This document shows positions 1 through 8,551 of a DNA stretch of 64,000 bases, one piece after another. Below the pieces are notes generated by a model. It was not told the DNA's origin and did not search any database. It saw only the letters and a program-made list of their open reading frames with translations. Numbering within the stretch: the first letter of the stretch is position 1; every line of letters starts with the position of its first letter. The stretch is from Oscillospiraceae bacterium (GTDB lineage Bacteria > Bacillota > Clostridia > Oscillospirales > Acutalibacteraceae). Both the position numbers and the translations under genes were made by a program. The stretch is taken from the NCBI GenBank assembly GCA_003526845.1, contig DPVM01000008.1:62001-126000 (forward strand), read 5' to 3'.

Positions 1-1
1 C

Positions 2-436
2 GTTGCAATGGCTAAAACCTACAGCAGCCAGGAAACGAAAAAGCCCGGCTATTCAACAATCAAGGTTGAGGTTAACGGCAAACCATCAACAGATGTTACC
101 TATGATGTTGACAAATCAAATTCAAACAAAGTGTCTTTCAAATATAACGGCGACGGCGAGCTCCTCGGTTGGGAATTCCCGAATATGACCGAAGGCAAGG
201 ATTACACTATCATTTCCGAAGAGGGCAACACAATCACAATTTTGGTGTCTGAGGATTATGAGGGTATTGTAACTGCAAACGCTATTGTTAAGCAGGCAGG
301 CTCAAACAACACAAAACCTAATAAGAACAGTAAGTCTCCTAAGACCGGCGCGGTTACAGCAACAGGCTTGGGCTTGACAGGTGCAGGTGCGGCTCTTCTC
401 CTTGCTCTCAAAAAGAAAGACGAAGACGCTGAATAA
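2..436 (+). CDS. C-terminal part of a sortase-anchored surface protein (partial at window start)
   Basis: The reading frame is open to the left edge, so this is probably the tail of a longer cell-surface protein; a methionine at position 8 is not supported as the true start. The end carries a complete wall-sorting signal: an SPKTG motif, a hydrophobic glycine/alanine/leucine-rich stretch, then KKK and an acidic tail. A serine in the first position and lysine in the third resemble NPKTG-type signals used by class B sortases rather than classic LPxTG. The asparagine/lysine/serine-rich stretch before it looks like a wall-spanning linker. The sortase B gene lies immediately downstream, so enzyme and substrate are probably a dedicated pair. 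The function of the exposed part cannot be told from this fragment. Confidence 0.8.
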   Translation, partial: VAMAKTYSSQETKKPGYSTIKVEVNGKPSTDVTYDVDKSNSNKVSFKYNGDGELLGWEFPNMTEGKDYTIISEEGNTITILVSEDYEGIVTANAIVKQAGSNNTKPNKNSKSPKTGAVTATGLGLTGAGAALLLALKKKDEDAE

Positions 437-454
437 TTATAATAAATATTTCAG

Positions 455-492
455 ATGAGCATAAGGGATTCCTTGTGCTCATTTGTTATTTT
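455..492 (+). terminator. Stem-loop between surface protein and sortase
   Basis: ATGAGCA...TGCTCAT arms extend inward to AGG/CCT with a GATT loop, followed by TTTGTTATTTT. It fits an intrinsic terminator of the surface-protein gene. Because sortase starts only about 20 bp later, it may act as an attenuator that lets some transcripts through. Confidence 0.6.
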
Positions 493-512
493 AAATGCTT
501 TTTGGTGGTATT

Positions 513-1328
513 ATGAGCAACGACAATAACAAAAAAGTGAATAATTCCGACGGCAAATCAAAAAATACGGCGAAAAAAGTATTGACAGTTATTGCCGTGT
601 TAATGATTATTGCGGGGGTTTGCTGCTTTGGATATTATATCTATATGCAGAAAAGCGCCGACAGCGAAGATAATAAAGCACAAAGCTACACGCAAAGCAC
701 AACGGCGGCGCAGACCGACGGCGACAAAGTTAAAAATCCGATTGATTTTAAATCGCTTCAAAGCAAAAACAGCGATATTTATGCTTGGATAAAAGTTGAC
801 GGCACAAAGGTTGACCATCCGGTGTGTCAAAGCCCGACAGACGATTATTTTTATCTCCGCCACAGTGCTTATGACAAATCGTATGTTTCAAGCGGCGCGA
901 TTTATACTGAACTTTCAAACACAACAACTTTTAAAGACAGGGTGACTGTTATTTACGGCCACAACAACTACGGCGACTCAATGTTTACCACCCTGCATAA
1001 ATTTGAGAGCAAGGATTTTTTTGATTCTCACCCGTATTTTTATATTTACACGCCGACCTCACGGCTGAAATATCAAATCGTTTCGGCGTTTAAGTATGAC
1101 GACCGTCATATTATGAACAGCTTTAATTTTCAGAACAACGGCACATTTGAGGAATTTATCAAAATGATAAAAAATCCGCAGTCAACAAACAAAAATGTGC
1201 GCTCAAAACTTGACAAAGACATTACAATTGATGATAATATAGTAGTTCTGTCAACATGTGTGACAAACCAAAAAAGCAACAGATATTTAGTATGCGGAGT
1301 ATTAGTAGACGATGAAAAGACCTATTGA
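513..1328 (+). CDS. srtB: Class B sortase
   Basis: Membrane-anchored cysteine transpeptidase that joins sorting-signal proteins to the cell wall or pilus. An N-terminal hydrophobic segment follows a lysine-rich cytoplasmic tail. The catalytic residues are visible in family order: His in YGHN, Cys in LSTCVT near the C-terminus, and Arg in SNRYLV. The DIYAWIKVDGTKVDHPV segment is typical of class B enzymes. I chose the ATG at 513 because GGTGG lies just upstream; an in-frame ATG at 495 has no ribosome binding site. It follows a gene for an SPKTG-type substrate, and its end overlaps the LCP gene by 17 bp, so sortase and LCP are translated from one message. Confidence 0.9.
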   Translation: MSNDNNKKVNNSDGKSKNTAKKVLTVIAVLMIIAGVCCFGYYIYMQKSADSEDNKAQSYTQSTTAAQTDGDKVKNPIDFKSLQSKNSDIYAWIKVDGTKVDHPVCQSPTDDYFYLRHSAYDKSYVSSGAIYTELSNTTTFKDRVTVIYGHNNYGDSMFTTLHKFESKDFFDSHPYFYIYTPTSRLKYQIVSAFKYDDRHIMNSFNFQNNGTFEEFIKMIKNPQSTNKNVRSKLDKDITIDDNIVVLSTCVTNQKSNRYLVCGVLVDDEKTY

Positions 1329-2745
1329 TCCAAATTTGAATAACAGCGACGACGATATTTTACTCAATCTCACCGGCGGCAATTCAAAGCAGTCGGACGA
1401 GCTTTCGTTTGCAGAAGGCTCGGAGCCTGATGATGTTAAATCACCCGAATATACCGTTTCGGTTGATGACAAAGAAAATGGCACAATTCCGGTAACACCG
1501 ATGGCAAGCGTTGAAAATACCAACGAAGATATAAGTGCGATTGTTGATAAGGAGGAGATGCCTCATTCTTCACACAGCGGCGAACATCATCATTCGTCCG
1601 ACGGTCACTACCATTCCTCGAGTCATCATCACCATTCGTCCGACGGTCACCACCACTCCTCGAGCCATCATCACCATTCGTCCGGCAGTCATCACAGCGG
1701 CGAGCACCATCACCATCACCACGGCAAAAAGAAAAAAGGTTTGCCTACCGCCGCAAAAATAGCTATTATCGTGCTTGTAATTCTGCTTTTGATTCCAATT
1801 ATCGCAATGATTGTTTTGGGAATTAATGTCAAAACAGGCGATTTCAAAAAGGAAAACGCCGCTGCAACGGAATACAGCGAAGTTATAGAATATAACGGCC
1901 ATAAATACAAATACAATGAAAATGTTGTTTCGATAGCCTTTATGGGCATTGACCAAGACACGCTGAAAACGAGCGACCAAACCGATTTTGTCGGTGCGTC
2001 GGATGCCGATATTGTTTTTGCCGTTGACACGCAAAGCGGCAAAGCAAGCGCAATTGCAATCCCTCGTGACACGATGGTTGATGTCGATATGTATATGGAA
2101 AGCGGCACGCTGATTGAAACACAAAAAACACAGCTTTGCCTTGCCTATGCCTACGGCGACGGCAGAGAGTTGAGCTGTAAAAACACGGTTAACTCAATCA
2201 GCCGAGTGCTTTATAATGTGCCGATAAACAAGTATTTTGCACTTGATTTGAATGGCATTGCCGCATTGAATGACGCTATCGGCGGAGTTACAATTGATTC
2301 GTCGCTCTATGACTTTAAGGACGAGGGAATCAAGGTTGGCGATAAGGTTGTTCTTAAAGGTGATATGGCAGAAAAATATGTGCGCCAGCGTAATATGGAC
2401 ACTGTTGACGCCTCAATTAACAGAACAGACCGTCAGGTGCAGTATGTCAAAGCATATACAAAACAGCTTGTGCCTGCCGTAATGAACGATTTCAGCGTTA
2501 TTTCAAAACTTTACACCGATGCACAAAAGTATTCGCAAAGCAATATTAAGCTCGACAATGTGACATATCTCGGCTCGCTCCTTTTGTCAAAGGGAATAAC
2601 CGATTTTGAATCGTATCGCTTAAAGGGAACCTTCAGCGAATCTGCCGACCCGATTTTGCCGGATGTTGCACACGCCGAATTTACACCCGACGAAGACTAC
2701 CTTATGCAAACAATCCTAAAGGTTTTTTATACTCAACTTGATTAA
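1312..2745 (+). CDS. LytR-CpsA-Psr (LCP) family protein with histidine-rich cytoplasmic tail
   Basis: LCP proteins are membrane enzymes that transfer lipid-linked glycopolymers to peptidoglycan on the outer face. The N-terminal ~145 residues are predicted cytoplasmic: an acidic stretch, then about 26 histidines between residues 84 and 140 in near-repeats of SSxxHHHHSSDGHH, then KKKKG. One transmembrane helix follows (about residues 150-172). The LCP domain is recognisable from FMGID, the DADIVFAV and IAIPRDTM motifs, YAYGDGRE, the NKYFALDLNGI stretch and YVRQRN. Length is ordinary for the family apart from the His-rich addition, which is unusual and could bind metal; that is inference. The start overlaps the sortase end. 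Confidence 0.88.
   Translation: MKRPIDPNLNNSDDDILLNLTGGNSKQSDELSFAEGSEPDDVKSPEYTVSVDDKENGTIPVTPMASVENTNEDISAIVDKEEMPHSSHSGEHHHSSDGHYHSSSHHHHSSDGHHHSSSHHHHSSGSHHSGEHHHHHHGKKKKGLPTAAKIAIIVLVILLLIPIIAMIVLGINVKTGDFKKENAAATEYSEVIEYNGHKYKYNENVVSIAFMGIDQDTLKTSDQTDFVGASDADIVFAVDTQSGKASAIAIPRDTMVDVDMYMESGTLIETQKTQLCLAYAYGDGRELSCKNTVNSISRVLYNVPINKYFALDLNGIAALNDAIGGVTIDSSLYDFKDEGIKVGDKVVLKGDMAEKYVRQRNMDTVDASINRTDRQVQYVKAYTKQLVPAVMNDFSVISKLYTDAQKYSQSNIKLDNVTYLGSLLLSKGITDFESYRLKGTFSESADPILPDVAHAEFTPDEDYLMQTILKVFYTQLD
1591..1716 (+). repeat. 42-bp tandem repeat encoding the His-rich tail
   Basis: CATTCGTCCGACGGTCAC recurs at 1591 and 1633, and a diverged copy starts at 1675, giving a 42-bp period (14 residues) in frame with the LCP gene. 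Copy number may vary between strains. Confidence 0.85.
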
Positions 2746-2748
2746 AAT

Positions 2749-2800
2749 AAAAAGAGCATTGCTTTCACTGCGATAATGCAGTATGCAATGCTCTCTTTTT
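2749..2800. terminator. Bidirectional terminator between convergent genes
   Basis: AAAGAGCATTGC pairs with GCAATGCTCT across a 22-base interval that itself contains CTGC/GCAG. A-rich sequence on the left and CTTTTTG on the right give a terminator for the LCP gene on + and for the FakA-like gene on -. Confidence 0.8.
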
Positions 2801-2811
2801 GTCAAAAAATA

Positions 2812-3063
2812 TCAGCCCTTGAGTCCGCGCTCCTGACGGTCCATATCCTCAACAACAATGTCGAAAATTTCGCCGAGCGACGAGCAGTATTCAAGCACCT
2901 TCCACGGCTCGTTGGTGTGGTAATGGATTTTAACCAAATCCTCATCACCTGTCGCAATAAGGCAGTCGCCATTAAAATTGTCTACAAAATAATCGTGAAT
3001 ATCGTCCTCGTCAAGACCTGTGCCCTCAATGAGAAGTTGGGTGTCATATCTGTATTCAAGCAT
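2812..3063 (-). CDS. Stand-alone FakA/DAK-related small domain protein
   Basis: An 83-residue protein that resembles the central segment of fatty acid kinase FakA (YloV/DhaK-related): YDTQLLI near the N-terminus, GDCLIATGDEDLVKIHYHTNEPWKVLEY, and GEIFDIVVEDM. In full-length FakA this segment joins the DhaL-like nucleotide domain and the FakB-interacting part. Here it stands alone, with no kinase domain and no catalytic residues. Such short proteins are often annotated 'kinase to dihydroxyacetone kinase' in clostridia, but kinase activity is unlikely. The nearest Shine-Dalgarno (GGAGG) lies about 18 bases before the ATG, unusually far. Function unknown. Confidence 0.7.
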   Translation of the reverse strand: MLEYRYDTQLLIEGTGLDEDDIHDYFVDNFNGDCLIATGDEDLVKIHYHTNEPWKVLEYCSSLGEIFDIVVEDMDRQERGLKG

Positions 3064-3150
3064 TTTTTTGTGCGCTGTGCGCCCTCCTTTTTATTTTATG
3101 TATTCCATATTATCACTTTGGATTTTTTTGTCTATAAAATCACAAAATTA

Positions 3151-3179
3151 TTTACCGTTTGTTCATTATATGATAAAAT
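3151..3179 (+). promoter_or_regulatory. Probable promoter of the GH127 operon
   Basis: TTTACC, 17-bp spacer, TAAAAT, about 30 bp before the GH127 start codon. Both boxes are close to the vegetative consensus. Confidence 0.5.
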
Positions 3180-3211
3180 GGCATTGAAAAAATATTACAA
3201 GGGTTGTTTTT

Positions 3212-5137
3212 ATGGATAAAAATTTGTTTTCAAACCGCCTCAAACTTAATAGTATCACACTGACAGACGATTTTTGGCTCGAAAAATCAGAACTTGTGCG
3301 CCGCGAGATGATTCCGTATCAGCTTTCGGCACTTAATGACAACATTGAAGGTGCTGAAAAAAGTTATTGCCTTGAAAATTTCAAAAAAGCGTCAATAATC
3401 GTTGAAAATATGAAAAAAGGTGTTAAGCCGCCTAAATATCCTGCCGACAGATGGCATTATGACGAAAGCGCTCCGAAAAATGCGTTCCACGGCTGGGTTT
3501 TTCAGGACAGTGATGTATATAAATGGCTTGAAGCTGTGGCGTATTCGCTTGTTAATCATCCCGATTATGATTTGCAGAGAAAAGCGGATAAGTGTGTAGA
3601 CCTTATTTGTTCTGCACAGCTTGAAAACGGCTATCTCGACACGCTTTATATTATCAATAATCAAGATGAAATTTTTACAAATTTAAAGGACTATCACGAG
3701 CTTTACTGTTTCGGGCATTTGGCTCAAGCGGCGATTGCGTATTATGACGCAACCGGCAACAAAAAGCTGTTTGACGCGGCGTGCCGCTTTGCCGATTTGA
3801 TTTGCGACACCTTCGGCGAGAACAAAATCAAGGGCTATCCCGGTCACGAAATTGCCGAAATGGCACTTGTCGGTCTTTATCGTGCCACGGGTGATGAAAA
3901 ATATTTAAAAACGGCGGAGTTTTTTGTTGACGAGCGCGGCAAAAAGCCCTATTATTATGACCTTGTTTTGGGCAAAAAAACCGTAAACGATAATTATTTT
4001 TACAATCAGGCGCACATTCAGCCGAAATATCAGACGGAGGCAGTAGGTCACGCCGTTCGGGGAGTTTATCTCTATTCGGGTATGGCTGATGTTGCGCGCG
4101 AAACCGGCGACGATGAATTGCTTGCGGCGTGTGAGAAAATTTTTGACAATATCCGGTCAAAGAAAATGTATATCACCGGCGGAATAGGTGCAACTGTTGA
4201 CGGTGAGGCGTTTTCGTTTAACTATGATTTGCCGAATGACCTTGCGTACAGCGAAACCTGTGCATCAATCGGGCTTGTGTTTTTCGCAATGCGAATGAGC
4301 GCGATTAACCCCGATTCAAAATATGCCGATGTTGTCGAAAGGGCGCTGTATAACACGATTTTGTCGGGAATGAGCGAGGATGCAAAACGCTTTTTCTATG
4401 TCAATCCGCTTGAGGTGTTGCCCGAGGCGTCGCACAAGGACAGCCGCAAGGCTCATATTAAACCTGTTCGGCAAAAATGGTTTGGTTGTGCTTGCTGTCC
4501 GCCTAATTTGGCACGCCTTATATCGTCACTCGGCGAATATTGCTTCAGCGAGAGCGGCGACACATTTTATATTCATCAATATGTCGGCGCTAACATTGAC
4601 GCTCAAAATGCCGATGTTTGCGTTAAATCGTCATATTTGACAGACGGCGGCGTAAAGATTAAAATAAATCCGAAAAAAAGCATGCGCCTTGCTCTGCGTA
4701 TTCCGTCATGGTGTAAAAATTATAAAATTTCGGCACCGTATGAGATTAAAAAAGGCTGTGCCTATATTGATGTTAACGGAGAAACGAAAGTTAATGCGTC
4801 GTTTGAACTCAAACCGCGTTTTGTCGCCTGCACAAGCAATGTGCGTGCAAATGTCGGCAAGGTCGCATTGTGTCGCGGACCCGTTGTTTATTGCATTGAG
4901 AGTGTGGATAACGGTGCTGACCTTCAACAGCTGATTGTCAATGCCAACAGCGATTTTTCCGAGTCGGGCGAATGCATAACGGTGAACGGTCTGCGTGAAA
5001 AAGCACACGAGTCGCTGTATTATGACTATGAAAAGCCCACATATGAGAAAACAAAAATCAAATTCATTCCGTACCGCAAATGGGGGAACAGAGGCGAAAA
5101 CGAAATGTGCGTTTTTGTAAGAATTAAGGAGGATTGA
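3212..5137 (+). CDS. GH127 family glycoside hydrolase (beta-L-arabinofuranosidase-like)
   Basis: A 641-residue cytoplasmic enzyme (no signal peptide) of the DUF1680/GH127 family, whose characterised members remove beta-L-arabinofuranosyl residues from plant glycans. The catalytic metal-cysteine site of the family is visible: Glu348 and Cys350 in ETCASIG, and Cys428-Cys429 in GCACCPPN, corresponding to the Glu, Cys, Cys-Cys zinc ligands/nucleophile described for HypBA1. Other family features are NGYLDT, the YLYSGMADV segment and the MYITGGIG loop. Length is normal. The gene precedes and overlaps the region holding the ribosome binding site of a DUF3877 gene. Substrate specificity inside GH127 cannot be set from sequence alone. 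Confidence 0.9.
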   Translation: MDKNLFSNRLKLNSITLTDDFWLEKSELVRREMIPYQLSALNDNIEGAEKSYCLENFKKASIIVENMKKGVKPPKYPADRWHYDESAPKNAFHGWVFQDSDVYKWLEAVAYSLVNHPDYDLQRKADKCVDLICSAQLENGYLDTLYIINNQDEIFTNLKDYHELYCFGHLAQAAIAYYDATGNKKLFDAACRFADLICDTFGENKIKGYPGHEIAEMALVGLYRATGDEKYLKTAEFFVDERGKKPYYYDLVLGKKTVNDNYFYNQAHIQPKYQTEAVGHAVRGVYLYSGMADVARETGDDELLAACEKIFDNIRSKKMYITGGIGATVDGEAFSFNYDLPNDLAYSETCASIGLVFFAMRMSAINPDSKYADVVERALYNTILSGMSEDAKRFFYVNPLEVLPEASHKDSRKAHIKPVRQKWFGCACCPPNLARLISSLGEYCFSESGDTFYIHQYVGANIDAQNADVCVKSSYLTDGGVKIKINPKKSMRLALRIPSWCKNYKISAPYEIKKGCAYIDVNGETKVNASFELKPRFVACTSNVRANVGKVALCRGPVVYCIESVDNGADLQQLIVNANSDFSESGECITVNGLREKAHESLYYDYEKPTYEKTKIKFIPYRKWGNRGENEMCVFVRIKED

Positions 5138-5139
5138 AA

Positions 5140-5670
5140 ATGAGTTTTGATAAATTGGAGCGAAATATTGTCAGCGTTATTAAGGAGTCGCAGGCAAAGC
5201 TCGGATATGAAAAAATGCCGCTCGGCATAAACTATATTAAACCGTCACTGTGCCACCTGCTCAACGATTGCACAGATGACGAAATCATGCCGCTTTTAAA
5301 CCGTTTTGCTCGCGAAAAACAAGACAAATTCGGTGATATTTCAATTGCCGAAACAGATGGCGGATACCGTCTTACCGTGTCGGAAAAGGGAGTTGAGCTT
5401 GTGCACAATTCACTAAGCGACAACGATTTTATTGTGCAATTCGTCAATGCGATAAGACAGCCCGACTGCAATATTGACAAGGTTGTTGCGCTGTTTAAAT
5501 CGTTCGGTGAAAATGTTCATTTTGAAAAAACTTCAAACGGCGAATTTGAATACTTGATTTATTTTGAGGACGGTGAGCCGGACGAATTTTACTATTGCCT
5601 CGACGATGACGATTTCGGCGTGACATATCACCGCTTCACGAAAGAGGATTATATCGACTTCGGATTTTAA
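5140..5670 (+). CDS. DUF3877 family protein
   Basis: A 176-residue acidic protein with no signal peptide or membrane segment. The N-terminal pattern (ENLKxN-like LERNIVSVIKESQAKLGY) matches what I recall of DUF3877, a clostridial family of unknown function. The C-terminal half is rich in Asp/Glu and aromatic residues. I chose the ATG at 5140, eight bases after AAGGAGG; a TTG at 5134 is in frame but too close to that site. It starts 2 bp after the GH127 stop and is surely co-transcribed with it. No function can be assigned. Confidence 0.75.
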   Translation: MSFDKLERNIVSVIKESQAKLGYEKMPLGINYIKPSLCHLLNDCTDDEIMPLLNRFAREKQDKFGDISIAETDGGYRLTVSEKGVELVHNSLSDNDFIVQFVNAIRQPDCNIDKVVALFKSFGENVHFEKTSNGEFEYLIYFEDGEPDEFYYCLDDDDFGVTYHRFTKEDYIDFGF

Positions 5671-5691
5671 AAGGAAAATTTTGTTGGATTT

Positions 5692-5727
5692 AAACGGCTT
5701 TGCTTATTTGCAGAGCCGTTTTTCTTT
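5692..5727 (+). terminator. Terminator after the GH127-DUF3877 operon
   Basis: AAACGGCTTTGC pairs with GCAGAGCCGTTT (one mismatch) across a TTATTT loop, followed by TTCTTTATT. Confidence 0.8.
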
Positions 5728-5849
5728 ATTGCTTTACCGCACCAAAACACAAATATCATCAAATTGTTATATTTTTAACAATAAAAATCCTCAAATTTGT
5801 TGAAATATCCGAAAATGATATAACATCGTTATTTTTTTAACAAAAACTC

Positions 5850-5878
5850 TTGAATACTTAAATCTATAATTTTATAAT
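5850..5878 (+). promoter_or_regulatory. Promoter of fumC and the redox block
   Basis: TTGAAT, 17-bp spacer, TATAAT, with the start codon about 50 bp downstream. No other convincing promoter or terminator is seen until after the frdA-like gene, so this may drive the whole block. Confidence 0.65.
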
Positions 5879-5927
5879 AAAGGACAGTTAAAACTCTAAT
5901 TATATATTTTTTCGGAGGTAATGAATA

Positions 5928-7304
5928 ATGGAATATCGTATTGAACATGATTCGATGGGCGAGGTTAAGGTTCCTGCCGACAAATATTGGGCAGCTCAAA
6001 CCGAGCGCAGCCATGAAAATTTCAAAATCGGAGTAGGCATCGAAACAATGCCTCGTGAGATTACTCACGCATTCGGCGTTTTGAAAAAGGCTGCCGCAAT
6101 TGCAAACCACAAATTGAAATCGGAAAAAATGACCGACGAAAAGCTTGCGGCAATTTCGCAGGCGTGCGATGAGGTTATGAGCGGTGCGCTCAACGAGCAT
6201 TTTCCGCTTGTTGTTTGGCAGACAGGCTCGGGCACACAGTCAAATATGAATGCCAATGAGGTTATCGCCAACAGAGGTAACGAGATTGCAGGCAAAAAGC
6301 TTCTTCATCCAAACGATGATATTAATATGAGCCAGTCGTCAAACGATACTTTCCCGACAGCAATGAGTATTGCGGCTGTTTTGGGCATCGAGGATAAGGT
6401 TTTCCCGGCTCTCGACAAGCTTGTCGCAACACTTAAAAGACTTGAGTCTGAAAATGACGATGTTGTTAAAAGCGGCAGAACTCATCTTCAGGATGCAACG
6501 CCGATTAAGTTTTCACAGGAAATAAGCGGCTGGAGAGCGTCGCTTGAAAAGGACAGACGACTTCTTGAAATCGCTCTTCCCGAGCTTAAGGAGCTTGCAC
6601 TCGGCGGCACAGCCGTAGGTACGGGACTTAACGCTCCGGCAGGCTTTGATGTTGAGGTTGCAAAGGCAGTCAGCGAAATTACAGGCAAGCAGTTCATCAC
6701 TGCGCCTAACAAGTTCCACGCTCTCACCTCAAAGGATGAGATTGTATTTGCTCACGGCGCACTCAAGGCTCTTGCAGCTGACCTTATGAAGATGGCTAAC
6801 GATGTTCGTTGGCTTGCATCCGGTCCGAGAGACGGACTCGGCGAAATTAAAATTCCCGAAAACGAGCCGGGCTCGTCAATTATGCCGGGTAAGGTTAATC
6901 CGACACAGTGTGAGGCTGTTACAATGGTTGCCGTTCAGGTTATGGGCAACGATGCGGCTGTCGGCTTTGCGGCTTCTCAAGGCAATTTCGAGCTTAATGT
7001 ATTTATGCCGGTCATCATTTACAATTTCACTCAGTCGGTAAGGCTTTTGAGCGAGGTTATGGTATCATTCAACGACAACTGTGCAGTAGGCATTAAGGCT
7101 GACAGAGAAAAGATGAACCACAATCTTCACAATTCGCTTATGCTTGTTACGGCGCTCAATCCTTATATCGGATATGAAAATGCTGCAAAAACAGCTAAAA
7201 AGGCATATAAAGACAATATTTCATTAAAGCAAGCCTGCGTTGAGCTTGGATTCTTGAGCGAGGAAAGGTTTGACGAGGTATTCCATCCCGAGCAGATGGT
7301 TTAA
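5928..7304 (+). CDS. fumC: Fumarate hydratase, class II
   Basis: Cytosolic, cofactor-free homotetrameric enzyme interconverting malate and fumarate. The 458-residue length is standard. Seen in the sequence: the N-terminal DSMGEVKVPADKYWAAQTERS, TGSGTQSNMNANEV, the HPNDDINMSQSSNDTFPTA substrate loop, GRTHLQDATP with its catalytic region, and the family signature GSSIMPGKVNP. It begins after GGAGG at a good spacing. It is the first gene of a co-directional series that ends in a fumarate reductase-like pair, so here it most likely makes fumarate for reduction rather than serving an oxidative cycle. Confidence 0.96.
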   Translation: MEYRIEHDSMGEVKVPADKYWAAQTERSHENFKIGVGIETMPREITHAFGVLKKAAAIANHKLKSEKMTDEKLAAISQACDEVMSGALNEHFPLVVWQTGSGTQSNMNANEVIANRGNEIAGKKLLHPNDDINMSQSSNDTFPTAMSIAAVLGIEDKVFPALDKLVATLKRLESENDDVVKSGRTHLQDATPIKFSQEISGWRASLEKDRRLLEIALPELKELALGGTAVGTGLNAPAGFDVEVAKAVSEITGKQFITAPNKFHALTSKDEIVFAHGALKALAADLMKMANDVRWLASGPRDGLGEIKIPENEPGSSIMPGKVNPTQCEAVTMVAVQVMGNDAAVGFAASQGNFELNVFMPVIIYNFTQSVRLLSEVMVSFNDNCAVGIKADREKMNHNLHNSLMLVTALNPYIGYENAAKTAKKAYKDNISLKQACVELGFLSEERFDEVFHPEQMV

Positions 7305-7353
7305 TATTAAATTCAGGGATAAAAGGGATAAATAGGAATAGGAGAATAGCGGT

Positions 7354-8136
7354 ATGACTTATAGTTATTATCCGGGCTGCACATTGAAAACAAAGGCAAA
7401 GGACTTGGATAAATATGCAAGGCTTTCTGCAGAGGCTCTCGGTGTAACGCTTGAGGAACTGCCCGATTGGCAGTGTTGCGGCGGCGTTTATCCGTTGGCA
7501 AAGGATGAAATCGCAACCAAGCTGTCATCTGTCAGAGCCTTGAACACGGCAAAGGAGCTTAATCAAGACCTTGTTACAATGTGCTCGGCGTGCCACAATG
7601 TTATTAAGCAGGTTAACAATGATATGAAAACCGATGAGGATATTGCATCAAGGGTCAACAATTATCTTAAACTTGACGCACCATACAACGGCGAAACAAA
7701 TGTTATTCATTATCTTGAACTTCTGCGAGATGTTGTGGGATTTGACGAAATCAAAAAGAAAGTTGCAAATCCGCTTAAGGGCAAAAAGATAGCCGCATAC
7801 TACGGTTGTCTGCTTTTGAGACCGAGCAGGGTTATGCAAATGGACGATCCGGAAAATCCGACAATTATGGAGGATTTCATCAAGGCGCTCGGCGCAACAC
7901 CGGTTTTGTATTCAATGCGTAACGAATGCTGCGGCGGCTATACAACAATCGAAAACAAAAGTATTGCAACGGCGAAGGGAAACGCTGTGCTTGAAAACGC
8001 AGTTAACAACGGCGCAGAAATGGTTATCACAGCCTGCCCTCTTTGCATGTATAATTTGAATAAAAACGCAACCGATTACGACATTCCGGTTAAGTACTTC
8101 ACAGAGGTGCTTGCCGAGGCTCTCGGTGTTAAATAA
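7354..8136 (+). CDS. hdrB: HdrB-like subunit (CoB-CoM heterodisulfide reductase family)
   Basis: A 260-residue protein with two complete CCG (cysteine-rich) domains. The first uses Cys9, Cys41-Cys42, Cys77 and Cys80; the second Cys152, Cys192-Cys193, Cys228 and Cys231. In methanogen HdrB these motifs bind noncubane [4Fe-4S] clusters that cleave the CoM-S-S-CoB disulfide. This is a bacterium with no sign of CoM/CoB, so the electron acceptor must differ; the neighbouring frdA/frdB-like genes make fumarate reduction a candidate. It follows fumC by 49 bp with no terminator between and is followed by hdrC after 10 bp. Confidence 0.88.
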   Translation: MTYSYYPGCTLKTKAKDLDKYARLSAEALGVTLEELPDWQCCGGVYPLAKDEIATKLSSVRALNTAKELNQDLVTMCSACHNVIKQVNNDMKTDEDIASRVNNYLKLDAPYNGETNVIHYLELLRDVVGFDEIKKKVANPLKGKKIAAYYGCLLLRPSRVMQMDDPENPTIMEDFIKALGATPVLYSMRNECCGGYTTIENKSIATAKGNAVLENAVNNGAEMVITACPLCMYNLNKNATDYDIPVKYFTEVLAEALGVK

Positions 8137-8146
8137 GGAGGACTCT

Positions 8147-8536
8147 ATGATTAATAATAATGAATTAAAAGAGCAAATCCTTCAAATTTCCGGAGTGAAT
8201 GCTCGCAAATGTATGCGATGCGGAAAATGCACGGCAACATGTCCCTCGTTTGACAATATGGAATATCATCCGCATCAGTTTGTTTACATGGTTGAAAGCG
8301 GAAATATCGAGCCTTTGCTCAATTCAAAATCGCTTTACACCTGCCTTTCGTGCTTTGCCTGCGTTGAAAGATGCCCCCGCGGCGTCGAGCCGGCAAAAAT
8401 CGTCGAGGCAACAAGGCTTGCAGTTATCCGCGAGCAGGGTGCAAACCACCTTAAACCGCAGGATATACCCGAAATTCTTGATGACGATTTGCCGCAGCAG
8501 GCTATCGTCAGTGCGTTTAGAAAATATACAAAGTAA
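8147..8536 (+). CDS. hdrC: HdrC-like 4Fe-4S subunit
   Basis: A 129-residue soluble ferredoxin-like protein with two cluster motifs, CMRCGKCTATCP and CLSCFACVERCPRGVEP, typical of HdrC, which relays electrons between HdrA and HdrB. The ATG at 8147 follows AAGGAGG at a good distance. It lies between hdrB and hdrA as in many hdr operons. No membrane segment is present, so it belongs to a cytosolic HdrABC complex rather than a membrane HdrDE type. Confidence 0.9.
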   Translation: MINNNELKEQILQISGVNARKCMRCGKCTATCPSFDNMEYHPHQFVYMVESGNIEPLLNSKSLYTCLSCFACVERCPRGVEPAKIVEATRLAVIREQGANHLKPQDIPEILDDDLPQQAIVSAFRKYTK

Positions 8537-8551
8537 GGAGGAAAACGGCGA

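Noticed and set aside
1570..2124. A 184-residue minus-strand frame across the LCP gene
   Set aside because: Long only because the repeat and codon bias avoid stops; it mirrors the His-rich repeat.
2776..3219. A 147-residue open frame on + opposite the FakA-like gene
   Set aside because: It runs antisense through a gene with recognisable protein similarity and through a terminator and a promoter, has no ribosome binding site, and shows no family pattern.
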